DNA of 64,000 nucleotides from Pseudomonas sp. UFMG81 (GCF_015354575.1 NZ_JACAFQ010000003.1:81765-145764), one strand, 5' to 3'; positions 37,105 through 46,290 are shown, counted from the first letter of the stretch. The notes: generated by a model from the sequence alone, not told the origin. A program made the numbers and translations.

Positions 37105-39222
37105 TCAGAAGCTGTAAGAAGCTGTCACCACCAGGCTGCGCGGGTCGCCGTACTGGATCTGCGCCGCGCTGGTCGCCGAGTCGTAGTAGGTCTTGTCGGT
37201 GATGTTCTTCAGCGCCGCGCGCACGTCCCAGTCATGGGTGCGGTAGCCGGCCAGGGCGTCCCAGCGGCCATAGCCCGGCAGGATCACGGTGTTCTGGTTG
37301 TCGGCGTAGCGGTCACCCACCAGCGTCAGGCCGGTCTCGGCGTACCAGCCCAGCTCCGGTTTCCAGGTCACGAACAGGCTGGCGTTGCGTCGGGCCACGT
37401 CGTTGATGCGGTTGCCTTCCTGGCCGTTGTTGTCCTCGACGATCTTGGCGTCCTGCAGGCCGATGCCGCCGCGCACATACCAGTTGCCCACGACATTGCC
37501 GGTGGCGGTCAGCTCGATCCCGCGCGAGCGCTGCAGGCCGGTGGTCAGGGTGATGTTCGGGTCGTTCGGGTCGCGGGTGCGGCGGTTGTACAGCTCCAGC
37601 TCATACAGCGCCAGGGTGGTGGTCAGGCGCTCGTCGAACCAGTCGCTCTTGACCCCGATTTCCTTCTGCCGGGTCAGCTCCGGATCGGTCTCGTTGGTAT
37701 TGCCGGCCGCACCCGGGGTGATGCCGATCAGGCCGCCACCGACGGGCGAGAAGGTCTTGCTCCAGGAGGCGTAGAAGGAGTGGTCGCGCCAGGGGGTGTA
37801 GACCACGCCCAAGCGTGGGCTGAAGCTGTTGTCGTCCTGCTTTTCGGAGAGGTTGCGCAGCTTGTTGGTGGTTTCCACCTCGAACTGGTCGAAACGCACG
37901 CCGGCGAGGATCTGCCACTGGTCGTTCAGGCGGATCTGGTCCTGCAGGTAGACGCCACGGCTCTCGACCACCGTGTGGTTGTTGCTCGACACCGCCATGC
38001 GGCCGTTGTGCTGCAGGTTGCGGTTGGGGCTGTACAGGTTCAGGGCCGGTACCGGGCGGGCACCAGGGCCGGAGGTAGCGGCGTTGTACAGCGTCGGGTC
38101 GCGGCGCTGGCTGCCGAACTCCAGGCCCACCAGCAACTTGTGCTCCAGGCCCCAGGTGCTGACATCGCCCTCGGCTTCGAGGTTGTTGAACAGGTTGCGG
38201 GTGTTCAGGTCCTGCTGCCAGCGCTGGCGGGTAACCAGGTTGGTGCGCGGGTTGTAGGCGGTCTGGTAGGTGTTGTCGAACTCGCTGTCGAGCTTGAACA
38301 GGCCCAGGGTGTGGCGCAGTTGCCAGTTGTCGCTGAGCTGGTAGTTCAGGCGCGAGCGCAGCGACTGGGCACGGTCGTCGATGTAGTCGCGCTGGGTGTC
38401 GCCATAGGTGGCGCTGCGGCTGACGTCCGCCGGGCGCCCGGTCAACGGGTTGCCGGGGATGCCACGGTCCGGGGTGCGGTTGTAGCGGCTGTACTCGTAC
38501 TGCACCAGCCAGTTGAGGTCGGGGTTCAACTGCCAGCTCATGGACGGGGCGAACAGCTGGCGGTTGCCGTCCACGCCATGGCGGAAGCTGTTGCTGTCCT
38601 CGTTGCCCATGTTCAGGCGCAGGCTGATGTTGTCGCTGGGGTCGGCGCTGAGGTCGGCGTACAGGCTGCGCAGGTCTTCGCTACCACCGCGAGCCTCGAT
38701 GGTGGAGCGGCGGCCATGCTCGGGGGCCTTGCTCACCCGGTTGACGATGCCGCCCTGGCTGCCACGGCCATACAGCACCGCTGCTGGGCCCTTGAGCACC
38801 TCGACCCGCTCGATGTTGTGCAGGTCGCGCACGTACTGGCTGTCGTCGCGCACACCGTCCAGGTAAAAGTCGTTGCTGGCCTCGAAGCCACGGATGCGCA
38901 CGCTGTCGAAACGCGTGTCGGCGCCGCTGCTGACGTTGGGGATGCCTTCCAGCGCTTCGCCCAGGGTGCTGCTGCCATAGTCCAGCACATTGCTGGTCTT
39001 CACCGTGTCGATGGCCTGGGGCACGTAGCGCACCGGGGTCGAGGTGCGGGTGGCGGTGCTGACTTCACGTACGCGGGGGTTGTCTTCCTCGCGTTCGCTG
39101 TCGGCGGTGACCGCGGTTTCCGGCAGGGTGGTGGTGGCGGCGCTGGCCAGGCCGGCGCTGAATAACAGCGACAGGCCCAGGGTCAGGGGCGAGAGGCGAC
39201 TGGGGGCAAGCATTGCAGACAT
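37105..39222 (-). CDS. TonB-dependent siderophore receptor
   Basis: About 705 residues from ATG 39222; ATG 39213 is also possible. Signal peptide LSLLFSAGLASAATTTLPET, then the plug domain with VPQAIDTVKTSNVLDYGSS and GPAAVLYGRGSQGGIVNRVS, and a 22-strand barrel ending in QYGDPRSLVVTASYSF with terminal Phe. No N-terminal STN signalling domain is present, so it is a plain receptor. It resembles the FhuA/FcuA hydroxamate group. The upstream AT-rich stretch 39250-39280 is a possible Fur region. Confidence 0.92.
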   Translation of the reverse strand: MSAMLAPSRLSPLTLGLSLLFSAGLASAATTTLPETAVTADSEREEDNPRVREVSTATRTSTPVRYVPQAIDTVKTSNVLDYGSSTLGEALEGIPNVSSGADTRFDSVRIRGFEASNDFYLDGVRDDSQYVRDLHNIERVEVLKGPAAVLYGRGSQGGIVNRVSKAPEHGRRSTIEARGGSEDLRSLYADLSADPSDNISLRLNMGNEDSNSFRHGVDGNRQLFAPSMSWQLNPDLNWLVQYEYSRYNRTPDRGIPGNPLTGRPADVSRSATYGDTQRDYIDDRAQSLRSRLNYQLSDNWQLRHTLGLFKLDSEFDNTYQTAYNPRTNLVTRQRWQQDLNTRNLFNNLEAEGDVSTWGLEHKLLVGLEFGSQRRDPTLYNAATSGPGARPVPALNLYSPNRNLQHNGRMAVSSNNHTVVESRGVYLQDQIRLNDQWQILAGVRFDQFEVETTNKLRNLSEKQDDNSFSPRLGVVYTPWRDHSFYASWSKTFSPVGGGLIGITPGAAGNTNETDPELTRQKEIGVKSDWFDERLTTTLALYELELYNRRTRDPNDPNITLTTGLQRSRGIELTATGNVVGNWYVRGGIGLQDAKIVEDNNGQEGNRINDVARRNASLFVTWKPELGWYAETGLTLVGDRYADNQNTVILPGYGRWDALAGYRTHDWDVRAALKNITDKTYYDSATSAAQIQYGDPRSLVVTASYSF

Positions 39223-39370
39223 CCAGGTAGGCAAGTGAGAAATAGGGCGCGAATGGTAATGCTTGCTATTTACTATTGCTTGCCTATTCGTAAAGGCTTG
39301 TCTTTACATATGTATCACTTTGTAACTAGGTCTTTCAGAAGGGGGAGCCCTTTGTGCAGGTGCGGCGCAT

Positions 39371-39396
39371 TCGCCGGCAAGGCCGGCTCCTACGGG
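39371..39396. repeat. Single REP unit
   Basis: TCGCCGGCAAGGCCGGCTCC, one unpaired copy in the 550-base gap between the receptor and porin genes. Confidence 0.7.
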
Positions 39397-39574
39397 CGTT
39401 ATGAGCGGCGATGGGCCATGCAGCCGGTGATCAGTGGGTGAACATGACAGCCATGTGTCGGCCACTGAATTTTCATTAAAGAGACAAAATTGCGCAGGCA
39501 GAGGGCAAAAGGGCATGGAAATGCACTGCACTGGCGCAAATTTTTGGTTATATCGACCTGCATTTCACGATTTT

Positions 39575-39604
39575 TTGACATGTATAAGCAGGCAGGGCTA
39601 GGAT
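39575..39604 (+). promoter_or_regulatory. Sigma-70 promoter of the OprQ-like porin gene and structured leader
   Basis: TTGACA at 39575-39580, 18-base spacer, TAGGAT at 39599-39604. The predicted start near 39611 gives a leader of about 160 bases, which contains the hairpin AAGGCCCGC/GCGGGCCTT (39648-39656 and 39669-39677). The upstream part of this 550-base gap holds a lone REP unit and the receptor promoter. Confidence 0.55.
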
Positions 39605-39772
39605 TCGGCCTCTACGCCTGCTGGCCATGACTTGGCCATGGGGCTGCAAGGCCCGCCGCAGAGCAACTGCGGGCCTTCCGGCTGGATCCGCATAGCGTCG
39701 AACCTACGAAGGGGCGTTGGTTCTGGGCGTTCGAATGCAGCGCGTTTTTGATTAAGAAATAAGGAAAATAAC

Positions 39773-41092
39773 ATGTTGAAAACCAGGATCAGCCTGGTCG
39801 CCCTGGCGATGATCGCCGCGACCCAGGCACAGGCCAACGAGCAGGCCGAAAGCAAGGGCTTCATCGAGGACAGCCACGCCAACGTCCTTCTGCGCAACGC
39901 CTACATCAACCGTGACAAGAAGCACGGCACCGATGACCAGATCGAATGGGGCCAGGCCTTCATCGGTAACTTCTCTTCCGGCTTCACCCAAGGCACCGTG
40001 GGTGTCGGCGTCGACGCCTTCGGCCTGTACGCCGTGCGTCTGGACGGCGGCAAAGGCCACAACGGTGGCGGTGGCGTCGACTTCTTCAAGCCGCACAACA
40101 CCAAGAACGCCGACGGCAACGCCAGCAGCCCGCACGACCTGGCTCGCGCCGGCGCTGCCGTGAAGTTCCGCATCTCCAACACCGTGCTCAAGTACGGTGA
40201 CCAGATGCCGGTCCTGCCGGTCCTGAACTACGACGACGGCCGCCTGCTGCCAGAAAGCTTCACCGGCACCCTGATCACCTCCAAAGAGATCAAGGGCCTG
40301 GAGCTGAACGCCGGTCGCTTCACCCAGGAAGCCCGCAAGAGCGCCGAAGGGCGTGACAGCGGCGGCCTGAAGTCGATCAACGTGTTCGGCGGCAGCTACA
40401 AGTTCACCGACAACTTCACCGCTGCGCTGTACACCGCAGACAACGAAGACGTCATGAAGAAGCACTACCTGGGCTTGAACTACGTCTTCCCGATCGCCAG
40501 CGACCAGTCCCTGACCCTGGACTTCAACGGCTACAAGTCGGACATCGACAGCAAGTTCGTGCGCAGCGCCGAACTGACCGGCGACTCCAACACCATCTGG
40601 AGCCTGGCAGCCACCTACGCCTACGGCCCGCACTCGTTCACCCTGGCGCACCAGCGCAGCACCGGCAGCACCGGCTACAACTACAGCGGCTACCAGAGCG
40701 CGGGTGGTGTGGGTGACGGTGGTTCGACCATCTACCTGGCCAACTCCTACTGGTCCGACTTCAACGCTGAAGACGAGCGTTCCTGGCAGCTGGGCTACGG
40801 CCTGGACTTCGGCGCCTTCGGCGTACCGGGCCTGACCTACAAGCTCGCCTATGTAGTGGGTGACAACATCAACACCCGCACCGTGGGCACCCCGCAAGGC
40901 TTCGGCGAGGGCAAGGAGCGCGAGATCTTCAACCAGATCCGCTACGTCGTCCAGGAAGGCCCGGCCAAGGACCTGTCGATCAAGCTGCGCAGCTCGTTCC
41001 TGCGCACCAACAACGCAGTCCAGAGCAGCGGCTACAACGACGACGGCAACGAAGTCCGCGTATTCGTCGAGTACCCGATCAGCATCTTCTGA
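39773..41092 (+). CDS. OprD-family outer-membrane porin, OprQ-like
   Basis: 439 residues; AAGGAAA lies six bases before ATG. Signal peptide MLKTRISLVALAMIAATQAQ ending QANEQAES, then GFIEDSHANVLLRNAYINRD, the OprD-family start. It ends RVFVEYPISIF with terminal Phe. OprQ-type porins take up small solutes and are induced by low oxygen or iron limitation in Pseudomonas. The iron-receptor gene upstream fits that. Confidence 0.88.
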   Translation: MLKTRISLVALAMIAATQAQANEQAESKGFIEDSHANVLLRNAYINRDKKHGTDDQIEWGQAFIGNFSSGFTQGTVGVGVDAFGLYAVRLDGGKGHNGGGGVDFFKPHNTKNADGNASSPHDLARAGAAVKFRISNTVLKYGDQMPVLPVLNYDDGRLLPESFTGTLITSKEIKGLELNAGRFTQEARKSAEGRDSGGLKSINVFGGSYKFTDNFTAALYTADNEDVMKKHYLGLNYVFPIASDQSLTLDFNGYKSDIDSKFVRSAELTGDSNTIWSLAATYAYGPHSFTLAHQRSTGSTGYNYSGYQSAGGVGDGGSTIYLANSYWSDFNAEDERSWQLGYGLDFGAFGVPGLTYKLAYVVGDNINTRTVGTPQGFGEGKEREIFNQIRYVVQEGPAKDLSIKLRSSFLRTNNAVQSSGYNDDGNEVRVFVEYPISIF

Positions 41093-41112
41093 TCCTGATC
41101 CCGCGTCACCCG

Positions 41113-41143
41113 CAGCCCCGGCCTATGCCGGGGCTGTTTCTTT
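41113..41143 (+). terminator. Terminator of the OprQ-like porin gene, overlapping the end of the opposite gene
   Basis: CAGCCCCGGC, CTAT, GCCGGGGCTG, then TTTCTTT. The stem includes the stop codon of the convergent gene (41123-41125). Confidence 0.85.
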
Positions 41144-42793
41144 GCGGCGTACGGCCGGCGCGGTCGGCGTCACCTCGATTTCTCCCGTCTCAGGCGCGAA
41201 GCTGTCACTGCGCGCCATGCGCCACATCCGTGCATAGAACGCGTTGTCGATGGCGCCACCGAGCAACTCCCCCGGTTTGAGGAAGGTGTGCAGCTGCGAG
41301 AACAGGCTGATCTCGCTGGGGCTGATGCGCCGCGCCAGGTGCTTGGGCTTGAGCTCACTTGGGTGGTCAAGGCCGGCGGCAGCGAGCATCTCGGCCAGGG
41401 CATGCAGGGTGTTGCAGTGGAAGCTGGCGACCCGTTCGGCCTTTTCCGGCACCACCAGCGCACGCTGGCGCAGCGGGTCCTGGGTGGCCACGCCGGTCGG
41501 GCATTTGTTGGTGTGGCAGCTCTGCGACTGGATGCAGCCAATGGCGAACATGAAACCGCGCGCCGAATTCACCCAGTCGGCGCCGATGGCCAGCACGCTG
41601 GCGATATCGAAGGCGCTGACGAGCTTGCCCGCAGCGCCAATGCGAATGTGCTGGCGCAGGTTCAGCCCCACCAGGGTGTTGTGCACGAACATCAGCCCTT
41701 CGCGCAGCGGCACGCCCATGTTGTCGGAAAACTCCCGGGGCGCGGCGCCGGTGCCGCCTTCCTTGCCGTCGACGACGATGAAGTCCGGGGTGATGCCGGT
41801 GGCCAGCATGGCCTTGGCGATGCCCATGAACTCCCACGGGTGGCCCAGGCAGAACTTGAAGCCCACCGGCTTGCCACCGGCCAGCTCGCGCAGCCGGGCA
41901 ACGAACCGCAGCAGTTCTTCCGGGGTGCTGAAGGCGCTGTGCGCGGCCGGCGAGATGCAGTCCTGACCCTCACGCACGCCACGGGTAGTGGCAATTTCGG
42001 CGCTGACCTTGTGCCCCGGCAGGATGCCACCGTGCCCTGGCTTGGCGCCCTGGCTGAGCTTGATTTCGATCATCTTCACCTGGCCGTCGCGGGCCTGCAC
42101 GGCGAAGCGCTCGGGGTCGAACTGGCCACCCTCGGTGCGGCAGCCGAAGTAGCCACTGCCGATTTCCCAGATCAGGTCGCCGCCGTGCTTGCGGTGGTAG
42201 GGGCTGATGCTGCCTTCGCCTGTGTCATGGGCGAAGCGGCCCAGACGTGCGCCTTTGTTCAACGCGGCGATGGCGTTGGCGCTGAGTGCGCCGAAGCTCA
42301 TCGCCGAGATGTTGAAGATCGAGGCCGAGTAGGGTTGGGTGCACTGCGGGCCGCCGATGCGGATACGGAACGACGCCGGGTCGGCCATCGGTACCGGCAG
42401 CATCGAATGGCTGATGAATTCGAAGCCGGGTTTGTAGGCATCGTTCAAGGTGCCAAAGGCCTTTTCGGCACTCTCGTTCTTGGCCCGGGCGTAGACCAGC
42501 GAGCGCTGGGCGCGGGAGAACGGCAGCTTGTCGTCGTCGCCCTCGATCAGGTACTGGCGGATCTCGGGGCGGATGGTCTCGATCAGGTAGCGGATATTGC
42601 CCAGGATCGGGTAGTTGCGGCGCACTGCGTGGTGGCTCTGGCGCAGGTCGTTGAGGCCGACCAGGCTGAGCAGGGCGGTGACCAGGGTGAACGGCCACAG
42701 CCAAGGGTGTGTGGTCAGTAGCGGCAGGCTGGCGGCAGTGAAGACAAGGCACAGGGCCAGGCAGGCGTAACGGCTGGGGAGAGAGGCTTTCAT
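41123..42793 (-). CDS. FMN-binding glutamate-synthase-like protein
   Basis: 556 residues. Two N-terminal hydrophobic helices (LALCLVFTAASLPLLTTHPW and LWPFTLVTALLSLVGL) anchor it to the membrane. The rest is the FMN-binding barrel of glutamate synthase: FNISAMSFGALSANAIAALN, KPGHGGILPGHKVSAEIA, VDGKEGGTGAAPREF, and the cysteine cluster SCHTNKCPTGVATQDP. The glutaminase domain and the small subunit are missing, so it is not a full GltB. Function in this membrane-bound family is not established. Confidence 0.88.
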   Translation of the reverse strand: MKASLPSRYACLALCLVFTAASLPLLTTHPWLWPFTLVTALLSLVGLNDLRQSHHAVRRNYPILGNIRYLIETIRPEIRQYLIEGDDDKLPFSRAQRSLVYARAKNESAEKAFGTLNDAYKPGFEFISHSMLPVPMADPASFRIRIGGPQCTQPYSASIFNISAMSFGALSANAIAALNKGARLGRFAHDTGEGSISPYHRKHGGDLIWEIGSGYFGCRTEGGQFDPERFAVQARDGQVKMIEIKLSQGAKPGHGGILPGHKVSAEIATTRGVREGQDCISPAAHSAFSTPEELLRFVARLRELAGGKPVGFKFCLGHPWEFMGIAKAMLATGITPDFIVVDGKEGGTGAAPREFSDNMGVPLREGLMFVHNTLVGLNLRQHIRIGAAGKLVSAFDIASVLAIGADWVNSARGFMFAIGCIQSQSCHTNKCPTGVATQDPLRQRALVVPEKAERVASFHCNTLHALAEMLAAAGLDHPSELKPKHLARRISPSEISLFSQLHTFLKPGELLGGAIDNAFYARMWRMARSDSFAPETGEIEVTPTAPAVRRKETAPA

Positions 42794-42900
42794 GGATCCA
42801 TCGCAGGCGGGATGACCCGGTCTAGGATAGGCAAAGCCCGCCTGCGGAAAACCTGAGGTTTCAGTAAAAGACTGTTACCTGCACCCAGGGTTGTAAACCC

Positions 42901-42924
42901 GTAGGAGCCGGCCTTGCCGGCGAA
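42901..42924. repeat. Single REP unit
   Basis: GTAGGAGCCGGCCTTGCCGG, unpaired. The rest of the gap 42794-43054 shows no gene. Confidence 0.7.
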
Positions 42925-43054
42925 GAGGCCGGCAAACTCAGCGAAAACTCCAGCCCGCCACGCAAGATCCCGCATCACTTCTCCCCAGGTTTGGCCGGGC
43001 AAGCTGTCCATACTCCTTCCTCGGTCCCCCCGTATCAGCCTGGTGGGTATGGTG

Positions 43055-43089
43055 TTGATAATCTTGCTTCGGTGGTTATACTAACCACC
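43055..43089 (+). promoter_or_regulatory. hicAB promoter with palindromic operator over the -10 box
   Basis: TTGATA (43055-43060), 16-base spacer, TATACT (43077-43082). The 19-base perfect palindrome GGTGGTTATACTAACCACC (43071-43089) covers the -10 box. HicB antitoxins with a ribbon-helix-helix tail bind such sites and repress their own operon. The hicA ATG is 25 bases beyond. Confidence 0.75.
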
Positions 43090-43114
43090 GCTGCGACTTG
43101 CCCAAGGAAGGGTC

Positions 43115-43306
43115 ATGAACAGCCGTGAAATGATTTCGGTGATCGAAGCCGATGGTTGGTACCTGGTGCGTTCCAAGGGCAGCCACCACCACTTCAAGCA
43201 CCCCCACAAGAGCGGCCTGGTAACCATCCCGCACCCGAAGAAGGATCTGCTGCCCGCCACGGCGGCCAGCATCTTGCGCCAGGCGCGGATCGGTTATGCC
43301 AGCTGA
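43115..43306 (+). CDS. hicA: HicA-family mRNA interferase toxin
   Basis: 63 residues with the dsRBD-like HicA fold: SREMISVIEADGWYLVRSKG, then the catalytic-His stretch SHHHFKHPHKSGLVTIPHP and a C-terminal helix AASILRQARIGY. HicA toxins cleave mRNA independently of ribosomes. First gene of the pair; hicB starts 17 bases after the stop. Confidence 0.93.
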   Translation: MNSREMISVIEADGWYLVRSKGSHHHFKHPHKSGLVTIPHPKKDLLPATAASILRQARIGYAS

Positions 43307-43323
43307 CCAGGAGAGCCAACACC

Positions 43324-43737
43324 ATGTTGTTTCCCATCGCCATCCTTGCCGGTGACGAGCAGCACGCCTGGGGCGTGGAAGTACCGGATATCCCCGGCTG
43401 CTTCTCGGCCGGCGAAGACCTCGACCACGCCATCGCCATGGCGCGCGAGGCGATCGAGGGCCATCTCGAACTGCTCGCCCAGGACCAACAGGAGATCCCC
43501 AAGGCCAGCAAGGTGACCGTGCATGCAGCCAATCCGGCCTTTGCCGGCTGCACCTGGGCGCTGATCGATATCGACATCACCCGTTATCTGGGCAAGGCCG
43601 AGAAGCTCAACATCACCCTGCCGGCCTACCTGCTCACCCGCATCGACAGCTACGTGCAGAGCCACCCCGAGCACAAGAGCCGTTCGGGGTTCCTGGCCGA
43701 AGCCGCCTTGAGGATCCTCCAGGGCGAGTGCAAGTAA
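43324..43737 (+). CDS. hicB: HicB-family antitoxin
   Basis: 137 residues from ATG 43324 with AGGAGAG upstream. The partially degraded RNase H fold has WGVEVPDIPGCFSAGEDLDH and AMAREAIEGHLELLAQD; the C-terminus is a ribbon-helix-helix (LNITLPAYLLTRIDSYV, SRSGFLAEAALRIL). It neutralises HicA and should bind the operator at 43071-43089. Confidence 0.93.
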   Translation: MLFPIAILAGDEQHAWGVEVPDIPGCFSAGEDLDHAIAMAREAIEGHLELLAQDQQEIPKASKVTVHAANPAFAGCTWALIDIDITRYLGKAEKLNITLPAYLLTRIDSYVQSHPEHKSRSGFLAEAALRILQGECK

Positions 43738-43787
43738 CGCCTTGACCCTAGCCGTAAGCGAACGGAGCGGTTACCGCTGCCAGTACT

Positions 43788-44237
43788 TCAGCTGCCCGAG
43801 CGGGCGCTACCAAGGCTCAGCAAGTAGCCCTGGTTACGGATAGTGAGGATCTGCGCACCGGCGGCAGGTGCGCGGCGCAATTGCTGGCGCAGGCGGCTGA
43901 TGCACATGTCCACCGAGCGGTCGTCCGGCAGATGGTCGCGACCGAATGCGCTGCGGGTCAGCTGATCACGTGACACCACGCGGCTATCGGCCTGCAGCAG
44001 CTCACACAGCACGCGGCAGTCGGAGCGGGGCAGGGGCTGCGATTGACCATCGGGGCGAGTCAGCAGGTGCTTGATCGGGTCCAGGCTGAAGCCGGCGAAA
44101 ATCAGGGGTTCTTCATCGAGCACCACCTGTTCTTCCCGGGCAGCGGCGAGCGTCTTGTAGCCGGTATCGGTCAGGGAGTTGCAAAGAGGTTCACGGTTAT
44201 CGTCATCATCGTCGACGACCAGCAGGGTCATGCTCAT
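43788..44237 (-). CDS. OmpR-type regulator with most of the receiver domain missing
   Basis: 149 residues from ATG 44237 (ATG 44231 and GTG 44270 also possible; none has a good ribosome site). The first 30 residues are a receiver start: TLLVVDDDDDNREPLCNSLT then DTGYKTLAAA. The sequence then jumps to REEQVVLDEEPLIFAGFSLD, the start of a winged-helix effector domain, which is complete (SRDQLTRSAFGRDHLPDDRS, VDMCISRLRQQL, IRNQGYLLS). The segment holding the phospho-acceptor Asp, Thr and Lys, about 80 residues, is absent. It can bind DNA but cannot be phosphorylated in the normal way. No histidine kinase is adjacent. Confidence 0.8.
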   Translation of the reverse strand: MSMTLLVVDDDDDNREPLCNSLTDTGYKTLAAAREEQVVLDEEPLIFAGFSLDPIKHLLTRPDGQSQPLPRSDCRVLCELLQADSRVVSRDQLTRSAFGRDHLPDDRSVDMCISRLRQQLRRAPAAGAQILTIRNQGYLLSLGSARSGS

Positions 44238-44458
44238 CGCTGTGGGGTACCTGTGCAGAGGGAGCTTCACTGCTCATTTCGATCGATTGCCTCCCCATAC
44301 ATACCGTCCATGGAACCGACGGGGCGAATACGGGTTATCGTAACAAAATATCAACTGCAAATACGAAATATTCCCACTTATGGTAGAGCGCATCTGCGCC
44401 TCAATCTGCCCATGGCGCGCCGGTGAGCCCGTGGGAGCAACTGTCATGCGCATGAATC

Positions 44459-44635
44459 TGTAGGAGCGGCCTTGTGTCGCGAAAGGGGTGCGCAGCGCCC
44501 CCAGGATCTCGAGTACGTCCAAGATCGCCGGGGCCGCTTTGCGGCCCATTCCGACCGGTCCGGCGCCCCGGCATGGCCGCTCCTACAGTGCACGTGCAAA
44601 CCCATAGGAGGTGGAGTCGGCTTGCCGGCGATGGG
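44459..44635. repeat. REP cluster in the gap before nirK 3' end
   Basis: TGTAGGAGCGGCCTTGTGTC (about 44459) pairs with GCATGGCCGCTCCTACAG (about 44572-44588), and a third unit GGAGTCGGCTTGCCGGCGAT follows at about 44614. No gene is seen in 44238-44727. Confidence 0.75.
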
Positions 44636-44727
44636 CTGCGAAGCAGCCCCAGCGCAGGCCGGGTGGTACACGTCGCAGCCACGGTAGACCCGTTCGGTAC
44701 GGCCGGAGCTGATCGGGACCAACTCCG

Positions 44728-45858
44728 CTAGCTGATCGGCCCGGGAGCCTGCACCTGCTTCATCAGGTCGTCGTTCCACTGCCCTTCAACCTGCACATGC
44801 GCCGCCGCGCCCAGCATCACTGCCTCGATCAGGTTGTGGTTGAGGTAGGTGTACAGGCCGGGCTGGCGGAAGGTGTACAGCGCCGCGCCCGCCGCCCCGC
44901 CGGGGATGAACCAGGTTTCCAGGTTGCGTTGCGGCGGGTTGGCGAACTTGCCCGAGGCCCACACGTAGTCGCCGTGCCCGCCGATCAAGTGCGGGCGAGT
45001 GTCACGGTTGGCTTGCGAGTGGACGATCAGCACGGTCTCGCCCACCTTGGCGGTCAATGCCTGCTTGCCGGTCAGGGCACCGACACTGCCGTTGAACACC
45101 ACATGGCTCGGCACCAGCCCCTTCATCAGCTGGCTCATGTCGCCAAAGCTGGCCATGGGCGTGGCATAGCGCTTGAACTTGCCGTCCTGGTCACGGGGGA
45201 TGTAGTAGTCCTGCTCGCCGATGTACCAGACCTTGTCGTAGTGCAGCGCATGGCCCTCGCCATCCTTGAGGCCGTCACGCGGCAGCACCATGATCGCGCC
45301 GTTCATGCCGCACACCACATGCCAGGGGATCATCGCCCCGCCGGGGGCGCAGTGGTACACGAACACACCCGCGCGGTCGGCCTTGAAGCGCAGCTGCACC
45401 TGCTGGCCTGGTTGCACATGGGTCAGCTCGCCGCCACCCAAGGCGCCGGTTGAAGCGTGGAAGTCGATGTTGTGCATCATGCTGTTGCTGGGTGGGTTGA
45501 CCAGGGTGAGTTCCACGTAGTCACCCTCGTGGACCACCATCAGCGGGCCGGGCACCGAGCCGTTGAACGTCATGGCGTGGATATAGGCGCCGGCGGTGTC
45601 GACGGCCAGCTCCTTCTCCTCGATGACCAGACGAAACTCGACGATCCGTGGCCCGCCGGGAGCGCGCTGGCTGTGGGCATGGACTTGGGGCGGCGCTACC
45701 AGCTCGACCTTGACCCGTTCCAGCCGAGCCATATCCACCGGTGCCGGTTGCGCGGCATGCGCCTGGCCGCCGACGAACACGCTGCCGCCGACGCCCAGCA
45801 ACAAACCGCCGGCGAGGATGCCACGGCGGGTCAGGGCCAAGCCTTCTTGCTCACTCAT
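44728..45858 (-). CDS. nirK: Copper-containing nitrite reductase
   Basis: 376 residues from ATG 45858, with AGGAG seven bases upstream. A Tat signal is present ([10 protein letters not shown], then a hydrophobic run to GQAHAAQP). Both cupredoxin domains carry copper ligands: type 1 in MHN, YHC, PWH and GM; type 2 in DFH, VYH and IGGHGDYVW. It reduces nitrite to nitric oxide in the periplasm. No nor or nar gene is in the window, so it may serve nitrite detoxification or a partial denitrification route. An ANR-type promoter precedes it. Confidence 0.95.
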   Translation of the reverse strand: MSEQEGLALTRRGILAGGLLLGVGGSVFVGGQAHAAQPAPVDMARLERVKVELVAPPQVHAHSQRAPGGPRIVEFRLVIEEKELAVDTAGAYIHAMTFNGSVPGPLMVVHEGDYVELTLVNPPSNSMMHNIDFHASTGALGGGELTHVQPGQQVQLRFKADRAGVFVYHCAPGGAMIPWHVVCGMNGAIMVLPRDGLKDGEGHALHYDKVWYIGEQDYYIPRDQDGKFKRYATPMASFGDMSQLMKGLVPSHVVFNGSVGALTGKQALTAKVGETVLIVHSQANRDTRPHLIGGHGDYVWASGKFANPPQRNLETWFIPGGAAGAALYTFRQPGLYTYLNHNLIEAVMLGAAAHVQVEGQWNDDLMKQVQAPGPIS

Positions 45859-45895
45859 GGGACTTCTCCTTAAGTCGACGAAAGCCGTCGGTGCA

Positions 45896-45937
45896 GGAAT
45901 ACCCCTTTCACAAGCAGGGTTTATTGAGCGAAAACAA
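45896..45937 (-). promoter_or_regulatory. ANR/FNR-type promoter of nirK
   Basis: On the minus strand TTGTTTTCGCTCAA (45924-45937) matches the TTGAT-N4-ATCAA box at 8 of 10 positions. A -10-like TATTCC lies at 45896-45901. If transcription starts near 45889 the box centre is at -41.5, the class II activation position for ANR/DNR. Confidence 0.65.
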
Positions 45938-46026
45938 CAATTGCAGCGGGCGATCCCGCGTTGTGATGGCGCAGAGCTACTCTGTGTGCACGGGCTGCTG
46001 CTGGCAGCGATCAGGGAGCACAGGGA

Positions 46027-46242
46027 TTGAGCCGGTTCGTCAGTTTCGAGGTGAGCAACCATCGCCAGTATGTGATCAGCGTCGATCACATCATCGCCCT
46101 CTATCCGCTGGCCCAGGAGCGGAGCTTCTTCAAGGGGGGGATTGTCTTGATCAATGGGTTGGGCAAGGAGGGCAAGCATGTGGCGCTGGAGCTCAGCGGG
46201 CCGGAGATCAGGAAGTTGCAGAAGGCGTTGTTGCAGGAGTGA
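46027..46242 (+). CDS. Small hypothetical protein, divergent from nirK
   Basis: 71 residues from TTG 46027, with AGGGAG eight bases upstream. It starts [20 protein letters not shown] and ends [16 protein letters not shown]; a compact beta-beta-alpha pattern seems likely, but no family is recognised. It lies just outside the island and is followed by a terminator-like hairpin. Confidence 0.6.
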   Translation: MSRFVSFEVSNHRQYVISVDHIIALYPLAQERSFFKGGIVLINGLGKEGKHVALELSGPEIRKLQKALLQE

Positions 46243-46263
46243 GTCAGGCGGCTGGAAACGAAA

Positions 46264-46290
46264 AAGCCCCGACCGAAGTCGAGGCTTTTT
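46264..46290 (+). terminator. Terminator-like hairpin at the left end of the island
   Basis: AAAGCCCCGAC, CGAA, GTCGAGGCTTTTT with one bulge. It directly precedes the left att site. Confidence 0.7.

Noticed and set aside
37234..39165. 643-codon plus-strand open frame
   Set aside because: Antisense shadow of the TonB-dependent receptor; composition rich in Val/Ala/Gly/Gln typical of shadows.
39251..39275. Fur box before the siderophore receptor
   Set aside because: GAATGGTAATGCTTGCTATT only partly fits GATAATGATAATCATTATC; kept as a possibility in the receptor entry, not called.
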